Shown in pieces: positions 23,120 to 33,159 of a DNA stretch of 64,000 bases. How positions within the stretch are numbered: the first letter of the stretch is position 1; every line of letters begins with the position of its first letter. Under the pieces are notes generated by a model. It saw only the letters and a list, made by a program, of their open reading frames with translations, did not search any database and was not told the DNA's origin. The stretch lies in assembly GCF_028009165.1 (NCBI RefSeq), contig NC_079242.1:1240001-1304000 (forward strand), written 5' to 3'. The translations under genes were made by a program, and so were the position numbers. Source of the DNA: Akanthomyces muscarius. Lineage: Eukaryota; Ascomycota; Sordariomycetes; Hypocreales; Cordycipitaceae.

Positions 23120-24217
23120 TCACCTGCCGACGTTCTCGCTGATCAGCGCCCCGGGCTCAGCGTACAGCTTCGTCCACTCCAGCATGCGGCCCATGATCTG
23201 CCTGTCCAGTTCCCCAGGCTCATTGACTCTGCCATGCACCGCCCTGAGCACCCGCTCGAATTCCTCTCCGTCACCCTCCCCGATCCAGCTCCCCCGCAGC
23301 ATGTTGCGCAAAAAGTACCACACCGACTCGCCCCTCCACGAAAAGGCCTCTGCGAGATGAAGTGTCTCGGAGAATAGCGCGGGTGCCGTCGTCGTCGTCG
23401 CCTGCGGGTGCTGCTGCTGCTGCTCCACGAGCACCGTGAGAAACGACCACCCAGATATGTCGTCGGGGTGGCTAAAACACCAATTCTTGACCGTCTGTGT
23501 GATTTTCTCCGGGTTTGCCGAGGCTGGCTGCTGTTGCTGCCCTTGCGCATCCCCGTCTGCGGTGCTTTGCCCTTGGCTTCTGCGACTGGCCAGACCGAGC
23601 AGGTATCGCGCGTGGCACCATGCGTAGTAGTTGCGCGGGTGTCTCTCCGCAGAGACAAATATGAGTTTCTCCAGGGCAGTCAATAGGCTGTCCACCGGCC
23701 TTTGCCTGTCGATGCACAGCTCCAGGATCCATTGCCTGTGGCCCCAAAGCGTCGGCGATTTTGTATGGCGGTGCAGACGACTGGTGAGTAAACTGTCTAT
23801 GAGATAGAGCTCCGCGTCCAAAGCATCACCCAGTTCCTGTGGGTTTTGCTCTTTCACGTGTCGTATATATCGTTTCCGGGCATTGACCGCCGTCATGTGC
23901 TCTGGGTCCAGAAGCAGAATGACGGACGTGGCTCGCAGGAGCTCTTCTGGCATGACATGCTGGCCACCGATATGCTCTTTGAATGTCTTGTATGCTGGTA
24001 AAAAGGCCCGTAGTATGTTGAGTTTTGGGATTGCAACCGCATTGCCTTCGTGAAGGATATAGGTTTCTCTCAGGAGTACGTGGCTTGGGCCTAACACTTC
24101 AATGTCAAGCAGCTCTGCATCACGTGTGGAGAGCACGTCTGCTACACACTGATAGACAGGCACATGATCTCCAATTCTCAGAGCCTCCTTGACCCTGGGA
24201 TCGAGAGCTCTTGACAT
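23120..24217 (-). CDS. Protein prenyltransferase alpha-subunit repeat protein (PTAR1-like)
   Basis: Single exon, 365 residues, ATG at 24217. It shows PPTA-type helical repeats, each with a W-x-x-R/W core: SPTLWGHRQWILE (about 155-167), HPRNYYAWCHARYLLG (about 193-208), HPDDISGWSFLTVL and GESVWYFLRNMLRG. These are the repeats of farnesyl/geranylgeranyl-transferase alpha subunits, but length, spacing and the low number of repeats fit the PTAR1 branch rather than Ram2 or Bet4. PTAR1 in animals is the alpha partner of the type III geranylgeranyltransferase acting on the SNARE Ykt6; an equivalent role here is inference. Two short poly-Gln runs interrupt the middle. Divergent from GET1, 276 bp apart. 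Confidence 0.75.
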   Translation of the reverse strand: MSRALDPRVKEALRIGDHVPVYQCVADVLSTRDAELLDIEVLGPSHVLLRETYILHEGNAVAIPKLNILRAFLPAYKTFKEHIGGQHVMPEELLRATSVILLLDPEHMTAVNARKRYIRHVKEQNPQELGDALDAELYLIDSLLTSRLHRHTKSPTLWGHRQWILELCIDRQRPVDSLLTALEKLIFVSAERHPRNYYAWCHARYLLGLASRRSQGQSTADGDAQGQQQQPASANPEKITQTVKNWCFSHPDDISGWSFLTVLVEQQQQHPQATTTTAPALFSETLHLAEAFSWRGESVWYFLRNMLRGSWIGEGDGEEFERVLRAVHGRVNEPGELDRQIMGRMLEWTKLYAEPGALISENVGR

Positions 24218-24493
24218 TTTTCAGCCCAGAATATAGGCGCCTTGACGAGCCATCAAGTTGAAGTTCAGAAACCAAAACACGCCTGTAGGGTACGCAGGTG
24301 GTTGTAAGTGGGACTGCCTGCCAGTGCATGCACAGTGTCGGGGTTATGCTAGTTGGAGGTACGCGGGCGACGACCGCCTAGTGGCCAGTTGGGCGGTGCG
24401 TGAGCTTCAAATCCGCCAGCGAAGACAGCCTCCCAGAGCTCCCGAATCCACGACTTGTCGCTCCCTCCACGTGCAGGACACCTGAATCAAAAG

Positions 24494-25333
24494 ATGCCGT
24501 CTCTCCTGGTCGTCATTTTCCTCGTGGAAGTGGTTGTCCATGTTATCAACCTCGTGGGCGCTACTGTCCTCAACGATCTGGTGGGTTCCATGGGCTGCAA
24601 ACCACGAGCGACACGACAGATGCGAGGAACAAGAGCTAACAAGAGGGCAAAATGTAGATTTGGACAGCCATCAACTACCTCCCCGTCCCGACCGCCAAGG
24701 CTGCCGCTGAACAGCGCAAGACACAGGCTGAGTACCTCAAGGTCCGCCGCGAGCTCAACGCCACCAGCAGCCAGGACGAGTTTGCGAAATGGGCCAAGAT
24801 TCGTCGCCAGCATGACAAGCTGCTAGATAAGCTTGAGAATCAGAGTACGTTGTGGATTTGGAACAGACGTTCGGGCCTCTGATCCGACCGAGGACGAGCC
24901 AAGACACAATATACTAATAAGCCCTGCAGAGAAAGGCTTGGAAGCCTCGCGTGCTGGCTTCGACAAGTACCTCAGCGCCGTCCGATTCCTCGTCACCCGA
25001 GCACCACAATACGCCCTGCCCTTCTGGTACGCCAAGGAGCCCATGCTCTGGCTGCCGCACGGCTGGTTCCCCTACTACGCGGAATGGATCATATCCTTCC
25101 CGCGAGGCCCCATGGGCAGCGTCAGCATCGCCTCGTGGCAGCTGGCCTGCACGACGGTCATTGTGCTTGTTAGCGACATGCTCCGCGGCGTCTTTCAGCT
25201 TTTGGTTTCCTCGAGGACGGCGGCGCCGCCCACAAAGACCAAGGAAACCCCCGTCAAGGCCGCCGGCGAAAAGGCGGACCAGGCGACCGCTACCGCGACG
25301 GGGAGCGAGAAGGAGACGAAGAAGAAGGCGTAA
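24494..25333 (+). CDS. get1: GET complex subunit Get1 (tail-anchored protein insertase)
   Basis: Exons 24494-24580, 24658-24844 and 24930-25333, 225 residues. Get1 (WRB in animals) is the ER-membrane receptor that with Get2 takes tail-anchored proteins from Get3. The first membrane helix ([20 protein letters not shown]) is followed by the cytosolic coiled coil at about 45-95 with [20 protein letters not shown], the Get3-contact region that is the family hallmark. Two more helices follow ([19 protein letters not shown]) and a Lys/Ala/Thr-rich tail. The codon split at intron 2 (A plus AG) restores Lys. Topology and length match fungal Get1 (about 200-235). Confidence 0.93.
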
Positions 25334-26591
25334 AGCGGGAGCAGATACCCTGGCGCAAGTCGAAGGCATTTAGGTGTATGAAAATGACTACGAGATGGAA
25401 AAAAAAAATACATAAAATATTTGACGTGACTACGACGATTCGATGTGATATGTATCTCCCTTAATTTGACGCAGAGTGAATCATTGCTAGACGCTGAGAC
25501 TCTGTAACACGATAGAGACTAACCCTTGGCAGGGTATTTGGAGTCGATCTAGGCATACTTTTTGACTGTAGCGACCACGGAAAAGAAGATCGCTAAAGCT
25601 TCGAAAGTGCCATGTGGGAAAAAAAAAGTGCGCGTCACGTTGCAGGGGAGACGACGGAGACGGATGGAAATGATATTCGTATTGGGGGCATCTAAGCTGA
25701 AGTCGTGGGATTCGGAAAGCAGCAAAATATCAAAACAAAAGATAAAAGGTGCAATGTGAAAGCTGGCTGGTTGTTAAAAAATTGGAGGGTTGAAAAGACG
25801 TGGAAGAAGAAAAGTCTGGAGCTGCACATGAATGTGTGGTGAGTGGATCTTGCGTACCTAGCTATCGCGGCGCAGACCTCGCATAAGTGCATGTCCGGCC
25901 AGCCACGGCAGGGTTGTCACTACCTCTTACTGGTACAAGCCCAAGCCTCGTCATGCGAGGCTCACTACTTATTGATTAACAGATTAATTGAAAGCATCAA
26001 CGTGAAAAAGGTACATCATAACACTGATTGATAAGAACATGACCAAAACAAGCCACCACCGCAGCCTGACACCGACGTCATGAAACTCGGGGAATATGCA
26101 TTTACCACACAACCGGAATCGGAGCCCGGACACGCGCGGCGCGCCGTTGAGAGGCGACGCCGACCGTGAATGGCCAATTCGGTGGTTAGCTCGCATCCGA
26201 CCCCTTGATGCCGCAAAGCACAGCGCTAAACACGGGCTCGGATCTTCGGGCGGGAAGCTGACCAATTCACGGCCCTGGATGCAGGATTTTTGTCTCACCA
26301 ACATATAACAACGTGAATCCTTTTGGGGGGCACGGGAACTTGTTGCGAAAGAACGCCCAAAGTCGTCGTCGTCGTCTATGAGTCACAAGGAGCGCACGTA
26401 ATAAGCCAGAACTCTCAGTCCCAGCAAATCATCGCGAGCGCTGTTACGGTACCCAGAAACAAACAATGCATCCATATATAAAAGAGGACATCCGTCAAGT
26501 CAAACTCTCCAACTCCATGCCTTGGTCTTGAACTAGCACCAAGAAAAAAGGCCAAAGGGAATATACACACACGGTAAATAAATAAAAAATC
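25334..26591. other. Intergenic: GET1 3' flank and kinase-like gene upstream region
   Basis: About 1.26 kb. AT-rich between 25380 and 26030. The only recognised element is the TATA box annotated at 26475. Small open frames lack bias and domain matches. Confidence 0.5.
26475..26484 (+). promoter_or_regulatory. TATA box (TATATAAAAG)
   Basis: A near-consensus TATATAAAAG lies 107 bp upstream of ATG 26592, a usual distance for a fungal core promoter. Role inferred from position. Confidence 0.5.
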
Positions 26592-27227
26592 ATGGAAGTC
26601 CGCCTCATCATCGTCTCGGGCCGCGCCGGCTCGGGCAAGACGTCGACCGCCAACGAAATGTCGGAGCAGCTCAAGCGCATGGAGATCCGCCACGCGCACA
26701 TCAACGGCGACAACCTCGACGCCATGTTCCCCGACGAGGCCGGCGCCGACATGCTCCTCGCCAACCTGGCGGCGCTGTGGTCCAACTACTACCACCTGCG
26801 GGGCGTCGACCGCCTCATCCTCTCGGGCACGGCCGCCGTGCTCGAGACGGACCGCATCGCCCGCACGCTGCGCCGCGTCACGGCCTCGATCCCGACGCTC
26901 CACTTTCAGTCGCCGCCGTCGCCGAAGCAGCAGGCGGAAGGCCAGTCGTCCTCGTCGCCGCGCCTTGGGGGCAAGGACGGCCGCATGATGCCCCCGGCGT
27001 CCGTCACGACCCGCGCCTTCATCCTGCAGGTCCCGGACGCGCTGGCCGAGAGGAGGCTGAAGCAGCGCGAGGTCGGCTCGGAGCTGCCGCAGCTGCTCGC
27101 GAGCAGTCGCCGCATGGCGGGCGTGCTGGAGAGCCAGGTGGGTGGGTGGGCGAGGCTTGTCCCGACGGACCAGAGAGAGGTCAAGGAGGTGGCTATGGAT
27201 ATCCTGCGCACTGCTGGATGGATATAA
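26592..27227 (+). CDS. P-loop kinase-like NTPase (AAA_33/APS-kinase-like fold)
   Basis: Single exon, 211 residues. It opens with VRLIIVSGRAGSGKTSTANE: a beta strand and Walker A (GRAGSGKT, residues 10-17). A second conserved point is HINGDNLDAMFPDE near 37-50, the position where nucleotide or small-molecule kinases of this class hold the acceptor-binding acidic residue. A Ser/Pro/Gln-rich insert interrupts about 113-130, then VPDALAERRLKQREVGSE resembles the Arg-rich LID of such kinases. Probably phosphorylates a small molecule; substrate unknown. Intronless, tail to tail with the FAD oxygenase (266 bp), G/C-ending codons as in neighbours. Confidence 0.65.
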   Translation: MEVRLIIVSGRAGSGKTSTANEMSEQLKRMEIRHAHINGDNLDAMFPDEAGADMLLANLAALWSNYYHLRGVDRLILSGTAAVLETDRIARTLRRVTASIPTLHFQSPPSPKQQAEGQSSSSPRLGGKDGRMMPPASVTTRAFILQVPDALAERRLKQREVGSELPQLLASSRRMAGVLESQVGGWARLVPTDQREVKEVAMDILRTAGWI

Positions 27228-27493
27228 AGCCGTTTGATGCTGCTGTATATTCGTCGGAATCTACCCGCTGCTCATGTACAGAGTCGCAACTCGCGAGGGC
27301 CCCGGGATTGTACTATTAGTTTTTTATATACCCAAAACGCACGTGCATACAGCACCATGCCTAAACACAGCATGGTGATGATTTAAATGAGAATGATTTG
27401 CATTAGATTCGTCTATGTCTCATGTGCCTCCCTCCAACCCCAAGAAGCCAATTCCGTGCCATTCGAGGGGAGCCGTTCTTGGAGAAAGCCCCA

Positions 27494-28750
27494 TCAGTTG
27501 CCTGCCAGGAAACCACCAGCCGACAGGGCCGTCTTCGCCATGGTCCATTTCCAGCCGCTGAGATGCGCAGTGTTCATCGTCGACCGCCCCGCCTTGATGG
27601 ACTTTGTGCTGCGCGCCAGCGCCGCCTTGTCGTACGCCGCCGTGGCCGCCGCGAGGGACGGCTGCGCGACGAGCTCCCGCGCCAGGGTGATGCCGTCGCG
27701 GACGGCCAGGTCGCCGCCGTTGTTCATGTAGACGCTGACGAGGCGGTTGGCGTCGCCGATGAAGACGACGCCGCGCAGCTCGGCGGCCTCGTGGCCAAAG
27801 GCGTCGCGCTCGCGCACCGACCGCGCAAAGGTCGTCTCCTGCTTCGTCTGGCCGATGAGCTCGGGCAGTGGCTCGCCGATGCTCTTGGCCGACGCGCGCG
27901 CCTCGTCGAGGAGCGCCTGGAACGCGGCGGCGTCGGCGTTGTCGTAGGCGGTGGCGCGGGGTGTCTTCTCCTCCTTGAAGACGGACCACAGGAGCTTGCC
28001 GTTGTTGTTGAGCTGCACCACGGCCGAGGCCACGCCGTCGCCGCCGACAATGATGCCAAAGTCGCGCGTCAGCGGCGCGGGGGCGCTCGCCTTGTCGCCA
28101 AAGTCCACCTGGCCGCCGATGGCGACGTGGCCGGTGAGCTTGGTGACGTCCTTGGGGCGGAAGATCTTGCGCAGGGTGCTGTCGTCGCCGTCGGCGGCCA
28201 CGAGCAGGTCGCACTCCTCCTGCGACGTGGCGCCCGAGGCCTTGTCCTGCAGAGACACGCGCAGCGTGCCGTCGGGGAGCCGCTTGGCGTCCTGGACAGA
28301 GGTCGCCCAGGCAATCTTGGTGCGCGCCTCGACGGCGTCGACCAGGACGGCGAGGAGGGCCGTGCGGCGGATGCGCACGCCGCCCGTGGTGAAGCCCTCG
28401 ACGGTCTTGGGCTTGATGGTCATGAGCGACTTCCACGACTTGTCCCACACGTGCATGGTGGCGTCTGGGTTGTTCTGCGTCACGGCCTGCGCCAGCACCG
28501 CGTCAGAGAGGCCGAGATCGCGGAGGCCGACGAGCGCGGACTCCTCCGTGTCCGCGTTGAGCTGCAGGTCGTAGAGGCCGCGGTTGAGGCTTTCTTCACG
28601 GCCGTCGGCGTCGACAATGATAACCTGGGGGGCCGGGATGGCGGCATCCCACGATTTCAAGAGCGACAGCACAAAGGACAGGCCGCCGAGGCCGGCGCCG
28701 CAGACGACGATCTTGCGACCGGAAAGGAAGTGCTTGGAGTCGGAAGCCAT
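27494..28750 (-). CDS. FAD-dependent monooxygenase-like oxidoreductase
   Basis: Single exon, 418 residues, ATG at 28750. The N-terminal Rossmann motif is KIVVCGAGLGGLSF (GxGxxG around 18-24). LLVAADGDDSTLRKIF (about 185-200) is the DG motif, and GVVFIGDANRLVSVYMNNGG (about 340-360) the GD motif that binds the FAD ribityl chain. This arrangement is that of class A flavoprotein hydroxylases (FAD_binding_3). The GD motif reads GDANR instead of the usual GDAAH. Such genes often serve aromatic or secondary metabolism, but no synthase or cluster genes flank it, so the substrate stays open. No signal peptide. Confidence 0.8.
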   Translation of the reverse strand: MASDSKHFLSGRKIVVCGAGLGGLSFVLSLLKSWDAAIPAPQVIIVDADGREESLNRGLYDLQLNADTEESALVGLRDLGLSDAVLAQAVTQNNPDATMHVWDKSWKSLMTIKPKTVEGFTTGGVRIRRTALLAVLVDAVEARTKIAWATSVQDAKRLPDGTLRVSLQDKASGATSQEECDLLVAADGDDSTLRKIFRPKDVTKLTGHVAIGGQVDFGDKASAPAPLTRDFGIIVGGDGVASAVVQLNNNGKLLWSVFKEEKTPRATAYDNADAAAFQALLDEARASAKSIGEPLPELIGQTKQETTFARSVRERDAFGHEAAELRGVVFIGDANRLVSVYMNNGGDLAVRDGITLARELVAQPSLAAATAAYDKAALARSTKSIKAGRSTMNTAHLSGWKWTMAKTALSAGGFLAGN

Positions 28751-28755
28751 GGTTT

Positions 28756-28775
28756 TGATGATGATGATGATGATG
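28756..28775. repeat. (GAT)n microsatellite
   Basis: Six to seven GAT trinucleotides directly upstream of ATG 28750 of the FAD oxygenase, hence in its leader. Confidence 0.7.
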
Positions 28776-28852
28776 CAGATGTTGCAAAAAGAAGACTATG
28801 TGGGAGGACACGGTTGGGAAAAGGGCATCAAGTGCACGGTGCCCGTGTCGTC

Positions 28853-28858
28853 TATATA
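28853..28858 (-). promoter_or_regulatory. TATA box upstream of the FAD oxygenase
   Basis: TATATA about 103 bp upstream of ATG 28750. A (GAT)n run lies between it and the start (28756-28775), in the leader. Inferred from position only. Confidence 0.45.
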
Positions 28859-30003
28859 ACGGCACCCCATGTCGCAGTTGTCGCCGGTTGGAGGCGACTA
28901 GCGATCAGCCTATCTCAGGAGAGGGCGGCCCAAGACATATATTGGTGGGCCGATCCTAGTGCTCGGTTGGTAGCATATGTGGTGATCATGTCGTGCTTGT
29001 ACTGAGTATGAGAGAAAAGCCGAGAGTGATGATGATGCTGCAGTTGGTTATATGGAAATGGACAATTTATATCAACTACTTTACTTGAATTTCTAAACTA
29101 TTTATTGCATGTGCCGCGCGAGTTGATTTGGTGATGCTGAAAACATGTATTTGGTAGGCACAGCGGGCTTCTAGTGACAATTGGTGGCGTCTTTATTAAC
29201 CATCGTCGGTGGAATGGCCTTGTATGTGAAGAATAATGTGCAGACGCCGAGCCAGTCAAGGATATTGCTTATGTCGTAATCATCGCAACCAAGGATCGAG
29301 AGCATAGTATTTACTGCGAGATCAGCATTGCATTTATGCCACACAGCACTATTGTAGATGCCGCGGGGCTACTGCCGACTTGTTCTCATTTGCAGCCCTG
29401 TTTAATCAGGGAGGCCTACACGACAAGGGTGGAAATGTATCAGGTGTCAAATACAGGCACAGTCGTTACAACGAACGTGGTTCCATTGCCCTTGTCTAAT
29501 GTGTGGTATTCTTCCTTACGTATCTTAGCATCTTTGCTTTGCTTTATATTCCGTATCGTCACTGTTCTTCACTTTGCCTACTCTGGTTTAAGCAGTACCA
29601 TCTGTACTATTCCTTCTATGTTATTATTTCATGAGTATCCAGTATTGGAAGTACGATTTACATACTAGAAATAGATATTCTCGCAGGCACAGCACAGCAA
29701 AATATCCATGCTGTATTTGCGAGAGCAAACATGACTTATTTCTTTGTGATGTGATGCAATACAATCAATGGTGGGGTTGCCTGCTGGCCTCGTACCTGGC
29801 GCTAAAACGCCACCTTGTCAACTTGTCAACCAGGCGACCTCGACCCTTCAGGCCGCTTTTAAGCTTTCCTGAGAGAACACATTTCTCGACCACGAAGCAC
29901 CGGTCGCGGAAAAAGCAGATGCGACACGATTTGTCCTTGTATCTTAATCACTAAAGAACCTCCACAACATACTGCGCGCAACTGACGCGTCAGTCTGCCC
30001 ATC

Positions 30004-31128
30004 ATGGCCATCGCTTGGGATTCGTATGCTACTCTTTTGTAACCGCCCACGCTGTGCATATCCAGCTAACACCCGATCGCCAGGATCAAGTCTCTCCTCA
30101 TATTCATCGGACCCATTGCCATCCCACGCGCCATCTCCTACTACCGCTCGAGCAAGGCTGCCTCCAAGTCGGCCGGCGTCACGGTGCGTCCCGTGCCGCG
30201 CCACATCCGCCACGCCCTCGCCCTGCTCGCCTTTTGCGTCGCGACGCTCGTCCTCAAGACGCTCCCGCCGTTCACCCCCGAGAACATCTTCCAGCGCACC
30301 GACAGCCGCCTGCAGATCCCGACCGACGTGCTCTTCAACCGCGTCGCCGCCCTGCGCGGCGGCCCCGGCGGCGAGGGCACACTCACCGCCGCCGACACGA
30401 CCCTCCGCGGCAAGTTTGTCAACCTCGAGAGCCGCCTGCTGTACCTGCAGTTCGGCCCCGCCGTCCTCGCCGACTGCCTGTTCTGCAACGCCGAGGAGCC
30501 CAAGAGCTACCTCTACTACGCCATCCCCGCGCTGCTGTGGGCGCACCTCGCAAACTTCCTCGCCGCCGCCGTCGTCACGAGCCCCTCGTGGACGGGCCGC
30601 TACGGCCGCCAGTGGCGCAGCTGGGCGACCGTCGCGGCCGGCGCCATGGCCGCGACCGACGTCTGGCTCACGAGCAACTACAACTACCAGGCCAACGCGC
30701 GCGCGCTGCGCCTCGCCGACCTCGACGCCTTTTACTGGAGCGCGCGCGCCACGCGGCTCTGGGCGCTGGCCGCCTTCGATGCCGTGCTCGGCTACCTCAT
30801 CTACCTCTCCGCCACCAACCGCGCCTTTATCCAGCTGCCGACGCCCGCCGAGCGCGTCGAGAATGTCAACCGCGCTCTGCACGTCGCCAAGAGCAAGCTG
30901 AGCGCCCTCGGCATCCTCAAGAACACGGCACAGCGAGATACCGAGCTGCGCGAGCGCAGCGACGCCTACTGGACGCACGAGGGGCACCTCATGTCCGAGG
31001 CCATGGAGGAGCGCGAGGTCATTGAAGGCGTGGCCGATGCGCTGGAGAACAGGCTGAATATCCAAAATATTACCCGAGACGCAGACACGTATACCACCAT
31101 GGTGCTGCAAGAGTTGAACCAAGAATAG
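30004..31128 (+). CDS. Conserved multi-pass membrane protein of unknown function
   Basis: Exons 30004-30023 (only 20 nt, MAIAWDS) and 30084-31128, 354 residues; the 60-nt intron has GTATGC, GCTAAC and GCCAG. The first hydrophobic segment SLLIFIGPIAIPRAISYY is rebuilt right after the splice, supporting the mini first exon. More hydrophobic segments lie near residues 48-70, 150-175, 195-215 and 240-262. A CLFCNAEEP element (CxxC) near residue 130 and NYNYQANARALRLADLDAFYW near 205 look conserved in Pezizomycotina proteins I recall without assigned function. The C-terminal 90 residues are hydrophilic and helical. No signal peptide beyond the first segment. Confidence 0.7.
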
Positions 31129-31417
31129 ACATTTAGACATCATTGGCGCTGAATTAGACACAATTTTATAAAGTTCTCATCTTAGAGATTATATCACGCT
31201 GGACACGTAATGGTAATCACGGTGAAAACAAAATCTTCATTCCGTCATATTTCGCGTCTAGTTGTTGCGCCGTTTGGCAGCATGCTCTCGAGATAAAAAA
31301 AAAGGTTATGATGAAGAAGATGGAAAGTAAGATATTGTCAAGGTAGAAGTAAGAGTGAATAAGATGTCAACCAAGACGAAGAAAGAATGACCCTCTGAAA
31401 TGCTGCCCCCCCGCCCT

Positions 31418-33159
31418 TCACGGCCCCTTTTCCGTCGTCCCCGTCGCCGCGCTGCTGACGCTCGTCTTGCGTGACGACGCGGAGCGCGCGTCGCCGTCGG
31501 GCAGGCCCTCCTTGGCGCTGCGCTCCAGGAAGCCGGCCCAGAGCTCGGCCAGCGACTCTTTGTCGCGGGCCGACGTGGGCTCCGAGAGGACGTCGTTGTG
31601 CAGCGACGGCGAGCTCGGCGTGCGGTGAAAGGGCGACGCGGGCAGGCGCAGCGAGCCGCCCGAGCCGCCGGGCCGCGAGAGGCCGGCCTGCTCCCGCTGC
31701 TCGTCGGTCCAGTTCAGGTAGCCGGCCATGACCTGCAGGACCTGGAAGCGCTTCACGTCGCCGCGGTCGAGCGTGAGGAAGTGGAGGAGGTGGTTGGTGA
31801 CGACTTGCCTGGATGCGCGCTTGGTTAGTGCCTACATGTCGAGTGGACGGGGGTCGGGAGCAGACGTACCTGTCGACATTCTCCTCGGGCTTGGTCTTTT
31901 TGAGGTAGCGCAGGGCCTTTGTCAGGTGGTCGTTGAGCACAATGGCCTCGTGCCTGAGCTTGCCGATGAGCAGGTTCTTCTCCTTGACCTCCTTTTCAAA
32001 CGGCGCCGTCCGCTCCACCTCCTTGGACAGCGTCGCCTTGGCGTCCTGGGCTTCGGCGGCGCGCGCCTCGGCCTCGGACGCCAGCTTCTTCTGCGCCTGC
32101 AGCTGCGCCTCGGTGCTCTCGACCATGTCGCGCAGCTCCTTCTTGCGCGCGTCCTGAATCTCGCGCAGCGCATTCTGCAGGTTGTCAATCAGCGTCGACT
32201 GGCTGTCGCGCTCGCTGGCCGCGCTCTCGTAGCCTTGCCTGAGCGAGGCTATTTGCTCCTCGAGCTCGGAAATCTTGTCGTTGAGGCTCTCCTTGACGGA
32301 TCGCTCCTCCATGGCAATCACCTCCCACTCACCCATGGCGTTGGCCGTCGTCTCCATCTCCTCCTTGAGGTGCTGCACCGCGCGGGTCAGGTCCTCGCGC
32401 TCCTTGTTCCAATTTTGTGTCGACAGGTTGCTGCGGCTGCGCAGCGTCGTCAACTCGCGGTTGGCATCTTGAAGGTCTTGTCGGAGCTTATGGTGGTCCT
32501 TGTCGGAGGAGCTCGCCGAGTTTTGGAGCTGCTCATTTTGTGTCTCCAGCTCCTCTATTCGCTCCTTGGCCTCCTCTAGCTCTGCCTTGTCGCGCCGTAG
32601 CCTGTCGCTCAATGTTTCTTTGATCTTTTCTACACGCTCCAGTAGCGTCTGGTATTGCTCTTCCGCCGTCTCTTTTGCAGCGTTGCTTTCTTCTAGCTCG
32701 GTTTGCAGTCGTTCAATTTCGGTCTTGTGTGTCTGTTGTATGGTTTCTAGTTGTTTGCGCAATTGCTCGACCTCTGCTTGGAGTGCCTCTTGACCCTTGC
32801 TGTCGCTAGTCGTATCGCTTTTATTGGAAGAATGGGTTGCATGCCCATTCAAGGCATTTTTCGCAGGCTCGTCGTTGGACTGCTCGTGTTCGTCGTCATC
32901 ATTATCGTCGCCATCGTCACCGTGGTTTTCCTGCGGCTTGCCGCTGTCGGCTGGGGCATTATCCTTGCTCTTATTGGCGTTCTTCTTCTTCTTGTTATTC
33001 TTCTTCTTCGACCCCGCTGTAGCCATATTGGAAAGCCCGATTGTTAGTCTTCAATCCTCGCCGACAATGCATCCTGCCCCCCTCCAAGGCTTCGTGGGCT
33101 CGAGATAACTAACCTGGATTGGGCGCCTGCGAGGCGTCGGCAGCCGCTGCAGAGGACAT
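31418..33159 (-). CDS. RUD3: Golgi coiled-coil tether Rud3 (GRAB/GRIP-related domain)
   Basis: Exons 33114-33159, 31870-33016 and 31418-31808 (minus), 527 residues. The first exon gives MSSAAAADASQAPNP; its intron (GTTAGT, ACTAAC, CTACAG) ends inside what would otherwise look like a start codon region, so the ATG at 33026 is not the real start. A Lys/Asn-rich segment and acidic stretch precede a long coiled coil (about residues 75-370). The end of the coil, LRYLKKTKPEENVDR, spliced to QVVTNHLLHFLTLDRGDVKR, forms the GRAB domain that binds Arf1-GTP and places Rud3/GMAP-210 on the cis-Golgi. A Ser/Pro-rich tail follows. The domain exists only when the second intron is removed. Confidence 0.9.

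Larger units (their letters stand above)
28751..30003. other. Divergent intergenic region, AT-rich in the middle
   Basis: About 1.25 kb between two divergent genes. Contains the leader microsatellite and TATA box of the oxygenase; 29030-29760 is AT-rich with no coding bias. The 110-codon frame at 29336 has no domain match. No gene supported. Confidence 0.5.

Noticed and set aside
26592..28750. Kinase-like gene plus FAD oxygenase as the start of a secondary-metabolite cluster
   Set aside because: No synthase, transporter or cluster regulator on either side; neighbours are GET1 and RUD3.
27422..29005. 527-codon plus frame opposite the FAD oxygenase
   Set aside because: Antisense shadow of a GC-rich gene; no domain and runs far beyond the gene without sense.
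29944..31161. 405-codon minus frame opposite the unknown membrane protein
   Set aside because: Antisense shadow; composition is Gly/Ala/Arg-rich with no hydrophobic core or domain.
33026..33028. ATG at 33026 (minus) as start of RUD3
   Set aside because: It lies at the end of a well-formed intron (GTTAGT, ACTAAC, CTACAG); the upstream exon at 33114-33159 supplies a better start.
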